Below, in pieces: positions 24,952 through 28,667 of a stretch of 28,667 bases of DNA. The notes under the pieces were generated by a model, which worked only from the letters and a program-made list of their open reading frames with translations, had not been told where the DNA came from and did no database searches. Position 1 is the stretch's first letter; each line of letters opens with the position of its first letter. Position numbers and translations under genes: made by a program. This DNA is from JAWLFY01 sp964462125. Lineage in GTDB: Bacteria; Planctomycetota; Planctomycetia; Pirellulales; Pirellulaceae. The stretch covers positions 1 through 28,667 of the forward strand of contig CAYWXT010000043.1 of the NCBI GenBank assembly GCA_964462125.1, written 5' to 3'.

Positions 24952-27852
24952 TCAATCCGGCATTTCTTCGGTCAGTCGGCGAAAATACTCGGTGACCTGG
25001 GAACGGTATTGCCGCGGGATCGCCTGGTCGGCTTGCCCACCGGCTGCGGTGGAGATTTCTGTCTCAACCGATGCGCTGCCACCTCCCGGGACACCGCGAA
25101 CGTTCCGAGATGCCACGCCGCCCGAGGTCTGGTCACCTTGCCCCTGTGCCGCGGCGGCGGGCGTCGGCAGCGATCCATACATGCCGACGTTCTCGGGTCC
25201 CGGGAAACGTTGGGCGAATCCGCCGGCGGCACCGAATCCCATCCCGGGCCCCGCCCCACTGGACCCTGGCTTCATGCCCATCATATTGAGCATCTGCTGG
25301 AGCGAATCGCCGAGTTGAGGACCTCCGGCGGACGGGTTGAACGCCGCCTCACAACTTTCGCAGGCCTGATCGCCGAGCGCGTCGCACTGGCTGAGAAAAC
25401 TTTCCAAGATATCAGCAGCCTCCGACGCATCGTCGCGTCCCCGTTCGAGCGCCCCATCGATCAAATGTTGTTGCGCCGACGCCATCAACGGCAGTGCATC
25501 GCTGGAACGCACCGCCTCGACGAACTCCTCGGCCGTCTGCCGGAGCTTCTCAAGCTCCGGGTCCTGCGGCAACTGTTCGGCATGGGTTTGGATATCGTCG
25601 AGCAATTCATCCAGCGCTTCGCGCCACTGCTGTTGTTCGCTCTCCAAGTCGGCGATCCGCCGCTGGGTCTCTTCGTCGTCGGGGTCGGCACTGTCTCGCA
25701 GCGAGTTGAGCCGCTGGGCCAGGTCACGTTGTTGGGCCGTGATTTGGGCGAATCGTTGCTGGTCCACCAGCAGCGGCAGGATTTCCTGCATGGTCCGCAG
25801 CGGATCGACCGCCTGGTCCTGCAGTTGTTGCCGGTTTTCAGCGGCCTGTTCCGCCAATTGCTCCAGTCGCATCTGTTGTTGTTCGCTAAGTGGCTCCTGC
25901 GATTCGGAGCTCGGCGTGGTCATCTCCTCGAGCTCACGAGCCATCTGCTCCGCCAACGCAGCCTGTTCCTCCAACTGTTTTGCCAGCTGTTGATCGACGT
26001 CGATCGGCATCGCCTGCTGGCTGAGTTTCTCGATCGCCTTCGCTGCCTCATCAGCCTTCTCTCGAGCCTCCTGTAATTTTTCGCGAAGTGCCTCGGTCGC
26101 GGCCGATGACTCGGGGGATTCAGCGGCATCGCCGGCCGCCTCGCGGGCTTGGCGAAGCGTCTCGGCGAGGCTCTCAAAATGGCGCCGGGCTTCCTCGTAC
26201 TTGGCTTGCAGGCTCTCAGCGCCCTGGCGCCGAATCGCCATTTCTTGAAACTCTTGCGCGGAAATGATCCGGACCGTTGTCACGGGGGATTCGGCTCCCT
26301 TGGCCCCCGCAGGATCGTTGTCCTCGACCCGCGCGAACAGCTGAATCTCGTCCCCCGGGCGGAGCGAATAGCGGTTCAGCGGCAATTGCATCTCCACGTT
26401 CTGGCGGGAGGATGAGTCGACCTGCAAATCGACTTTCCGCGCCGGCGATCCGTTGAGCGACCGGTAGAGGGACAAACGGGTGATGCCATAATCATCTTCG
26501 GCCGAGATGACAACCGGCAACTCGATATCGGGGGTCGCCAGTGACATCGGGCGTGGGGAGGCGATGCGGACGACGGGTCGCTGGTCTTGCAGGATCGTGA
26601 TCGTCCCCTCGACCCTCTGCTGCGATTCAATCCCTTCAATGTCGACCACGGACAACTCGAACCGGCCGGGACGCGAAAGCTGCATCGACCCGAGAACCGG
26701 AGGCGTCTGGTCGGTGGCTCCCGTGGACCTTACCGCGTCCTCGCCGGCACGCTCGTCGGCAGGCTTCAGCAGGACCTCTTCTCGGCTGTCGTCGCGGTAT
26801 TGCAATCGCAACCGGCCTTTGCTCAGCGGCCGATTGCTTTTCACCTGCCATTGGACCTCCGTACCCGCCAAGCCGCTCAACCCGTCTCGGGGAATCGGCC
26901 CTTCGTAGGTTCCCGCCCCGGTGTACGCCGGTGGCGTGATCCGCACGGTCGGGGGAAGGATTTCGGGAGTCATCTGGACGTCCAAGCGATGGAACCGTGA
27001 ACGCGAGGGACCGCTACGGGCATGCAACCGCAACGGCTCAGTGACGCGGGTCAGCAGTGTCTGCCATTGCTGCCCGTCGGCGGCGGCATCCGCCTTTCGT
27101 CCCGGCAACATGGGCAGCACGTTTTCGATCCCGTCATCGGTCACACTGACCAACTGCATCTTGGAAACCGCATCGGAGGAGACCTTGGCGGTCACCATCA
27201 CGTCCTGGCCATACAGCACCGTCGTTTCATCCAATTCCAGCTCGATCCGCAATCCCGTGAACGGGGGCACGTCGGCCGCCGGCGTCAGGAAGCGACGCAG
27301 CTGAGTGCCGGCGACCGAAGGCATCGCCGCGGCGAGCAATCCGACCACCAGCACGATCCCGCCGCATGTCTGGACCGCGCGGCGAAGGCGACTCCAGGGG
27401 AATACGTCCGCCGGGGCGAAGCCGCGAAGTAACCCGCTGGCCCTGTCGACCGCCATGGCCGCCAGTCCCTCGGACAACGCGCCGGAGGGACGAACCGCGC
27501 GGCTGCTCAGTTGCCAACCGGCCAGGATCTCACCGCCGGTCGATTGGCGGCGGTCGATCCGAGCGGAGAGTCGGTCATGGTCCGTTTTACGAATCAAGTG
27601 GATGCCCCACGCCACGGCAAGGAGCCCGGCGAGTAACGGTCCACCCCGGGAAACCCACCAGCGGACCGCGGAGGGCAAAGCCCAGACAAGGTCCAACCAC
27701 ATCGCCGCGAGCAACGCCAACAGCAAGCCGGCGAGCGTCCACAGCGTCACCCGGATCGTCGCAAGGCAGATCGACCGGCGCCAGAACGGACGCAATCCCT
27801 CGGCGAGTTGGCGCCGCGGAATTTCCGGTAGCAGAGGATGAACGGCTGACAT
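24952..27852 (-). CDS. DUF4175-like membrane protein with long coiled coil
   Basis: 966 residues. Three hydrophobic segments near the N-terminus (about 31-53, 71-87 and 160-178) anchor it in the membrane. They are followed by beta-rich extracytoplasmic segments (about 200-530; for example PPTVRITPPAYTG and VVISAEDDYGITRLSLY, which resemble the DUF4175 pattern of proline-rich then Ig-like sections), a long Gln/Glu/Ala-rich coiled coil (about 545-800), a Gly/Met-rich linker (near 855-880) and a short C-terminal helix with IPRQYRSQVTEYFRRL. This last motif is common at the end of such planctomycete proteins. ATG 27852 is chosen as the first in-frame start; GGGGAG lies about 11 bases upstream. 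It follows the truncated membrane gene by 49 bases and precedes the DUF4159 gene by 63. Role unknown; a structural envelope protein is a guess. Confidence 0.82.
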   Translation of the reverse strand: MSAVHPLLPEIPRRQLAEGLRPFWRRSICLATIRVTLWTLAGLLLALLAAMWLDLVWALPSAVRWWVSRGGPLLAGLLAVAWGIHLIRKTDHDRLSARIDRRQSTGGEILAGWQLSSRAVRPSGALSEGLAAMAVDRASGLLRGFAPADVFPWSRLRRAVQTCGGIVLVVGLLAAAMPSVAGTQLRRFLTPAADVPPFTGLRIELELDETTVLYGQDVMVTAKVSSDAVSKMQLVSVTDDGIENVLPMLPGRKADAAADGQQWQTLLTRVTEPLRLHARSGPSRSRFHRLDVQMTPEILPPTVRITPPAYTGAGTYEGPIPRDGLSGLAGTEVQWQVKSNRPLSKGRLRLQYRDDSREEVLLKPADERAGEDAVRSTGATDQTPPVLGSMQLSRPGRFELSVVDIEGIESQQRVEGTITILQDQRPVVRIASPRPMSLATPDIELPVVISAEDDYGITRLSLYRSLNGSPARKVDLQVDSSSRQNVEMQLPLNRYSLRPGDEIQLFARVEDNDPAGAKGAESPVTTVRIISAQEFQEMAIRRQGAESLQAKYEEARRHFESLAETLRQAREAAGDAAESPESSAATEALREKLQEAREKADEAAKAIEKLSQQAMPIDVDQQLAKQLEEQAALAEQMARELEEMTTPSSESQEPLSEQQQMRLEQLAEQAAENRQQLQDQAVDPLRTMQEILPLLVDQQRFAQITAQQRDLAQRLNSLRDSADPDDEETQRRIADLESEQQQWREALDELLDDIQTHAEQLPQDPELEKLRQTAEEFVEAVRSSDALPLMASAQQHLIDGALERGRDDASEAADILESFLSQCDALGDQACESCEAAFNPSAGGPQLGDSLQQMLNMMGMKPGSSGAGPGMGFGAAGGFAQRFPGPENVGMYGSLPTPAAAAQGQGDQTSGGVASRNVRGVPGGGSASVETEISTAAGGQADQAIPRQYRSQVTEYFRRLTEEMPD

Positions 27853-27901
27853 ATTTCTTCGACTCCCCGTTTGTTTCCAACGCCCCGTCGCTTCTCAAGG
27901 A

Positions 27902-28667
27902 TCAAATCAAACCGATCCGACGACGCACGACCCAGGTCCCGATCCATCCCGATAAGATCAACATCAACACCGATGGCCGGTCCCAGAGCGTTGTGCGAAC
28001 CGTTTTGGTCGGCAGGTTTTCCCGCATTCGCTGCTCGAACCTGTCGACCACACTCGAGACCTCTTCGGGGCGCAACACCTCCCCGCCGCTGAGCTGGGCA
28101 ACCCGTCGCATCAAGTCGGGACGAGCGTCGACGTCGAGACTTTCATACCATGGATCGCGAACCTCCATCGCCGTTTCGGCCAACACTTCGTCACTCTCAC
28201 CCTGGACCACCGTCGCGGTATAGTAGCCGACGTCAAGCTCTCCCAGGTCGACACGAAAGACGGATTCATCCAACCCCGAGGCCGCGACGGCCACGCGGCG
28301 GGGCAGGGGTCCCTCGGTCGGTTCGAGCAACACCGTCAGATCGACATTTCCATCGGCGTCGGTGAACAATGCCGGTTGCTTGATCAGGATCGATGCGGTG
28401 ACTCGGTCCCCCGCCATAAAACTCGCCAGGTCGGGGCGGATGGCCACCTGTTGCCCTGGCATCATGTCCTGCTGCGAGACGACCCACTGGATCAGCGATT
28501 GCCAGAGACTCGGATAGACTTCGTCCTTGTTCGCGTGCTCCGGCGGCAGAAAAGCCCACCGCCACATGCCCGCCCCCTCGACCACGATCGTCTGGCCACT
28601 GCCGTACGATTGGTAGGTGACGACCGGGATCGATTTTCCCGAGGCATCATCGATGCTCTGAATCAAA
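27902..28667 (-). CDS. C-terminal part of a membrane protein with GATase1-like and Ig-like segments, cut by window end
   Basis: The frame is open to the right edge, so the N-terminus is missing; 255 residues are visible. The first part, IPVVTYQSYGSGQTIVVEG then MWRWAFLP and SLWQSLIQWVVSQQD, resembles the end of the glutamine-amidotransferase-like domain in BatA/VWA-associated membrane proteins. There follow two beta-rich segments (QVAIRPDLASFMAGDRVTAS; LGELDVGYYTATVV), a helical VDRFEQRMRENLP and one final transmembrane helix (SVLMLILSGWIGTWVV) with RRR behind it, which implies a cytoplasmic C-terminus. It probably heads the operon together with genes outside the window. A membrane-bound VWA protein is the likely kin, but the diagnostic VWA part is not visible here. 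Confidence 0.75.
   Translation of the reverse strand, partial: LIQSIDDASGKSIPVVTYQSYGSGQTIVVEGAGMWRWAFLPPEHANKDEVYPSLWQSLIQWVVSQQDMMPGQQVAIRPDLASFMAGDRVTASILIKQPALFTDADGNVDLTVLLEPTEGPLPRRVAVAASGLDESVFRVDLGELDVGYYTATVVQGESDEVLAETAMEVRDPWYESLDVDARPDLMRRVAQLSGGEVLRPEEVSSVVDRFEQRMRENLPTKTVRTTLWDRPSVLMLILSGWIGTWVVRRRIGLI

Noticed and set aside
24916..26076. Plus-strand open frame of 386 codons opposite the DUF4175-like coiled coil
   Set aside because: Produced by the repetitive Gln/Glu/Ala codons of the coiled coil on the other strand; no domain or ribosome site.

Overview
The window is a gene-dense piece of a GC-rich bacterial chromosome, almost certainly from a planctomycete (Planctomycetota, probably Pirellulaceae-like). 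The grounds are the combination of protein types: a DUF4159 protein, a DUF4175-like membrane coiled-coil protein, an SHD1-like domain in a secreted Pro-rich protein, a lipoprotein carrying four CXXCH haem motifs, and a giant secreted macroglobulin-like protein. Assignment is by recognition of families, not by database search. No tRNA, rRNA, CRISPR array, transposase or phage gene was seen, and no gene-free stretch exceeds 300 bases.

Plus-strand block 1 (1-9211): the 3' part of a BioF-type aminotransferase gene, a 2115-residue secreted protein of unknown function, and a secreted HtrA/DegP-type serine protease with two PDZ domains. Minus-strand block 1 (9308-11336): leuC and leuD, the two subunits of isopropylmalate isomerase, in the order leuC-leuD, convergent with the protease gene. 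A nested inverted repeat lies between the convergent ends.

Plus-strand block 2 (11565-17615): a SelA-like fold-type I protein that has lost the PLP lysine, then guaB (IMP dehydrogenase), a secreted SHD1-domain protein whose gene is broken by a 100-N assembly gap, and pabB (aminodeoxychorismate synthase component I). guaB, the SHD1 gene and pabB overlap or nearly touch and look like one transcript. The N gap falls inside a 72-bp in-frame tandem repeat. The same 48 bp flank both sides, and joining them restores one intact frame, so the gene is probably not broken in the organism.

Minus-strand block 2 (28667-17657, read right to left): a membrane protein cut by the window end, a DUF4175-like membrane coiled-coil protein, a DUF4159 protein with four consecutive cysteines, a tetrahaem lipoprotein with a degenerate 5'-nucleotidase-like domain, a thioredoxin/HEAT-repeat protein of 1307 residues, and a SIMPL-domain protein. 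DUF4159, the tetrahaem lipoprotein and the Trx-HEAT protein are joined by two TGATG stop/start overlaps, so they are probably made together. All carry export signals. This is the best candidate in the window for an undescribed system: an envelope redox or envelope-maintenance module of unknown function. Two copies of a hairpin repeat with a GCAA tetraloop separate it from the SIMPL gene.
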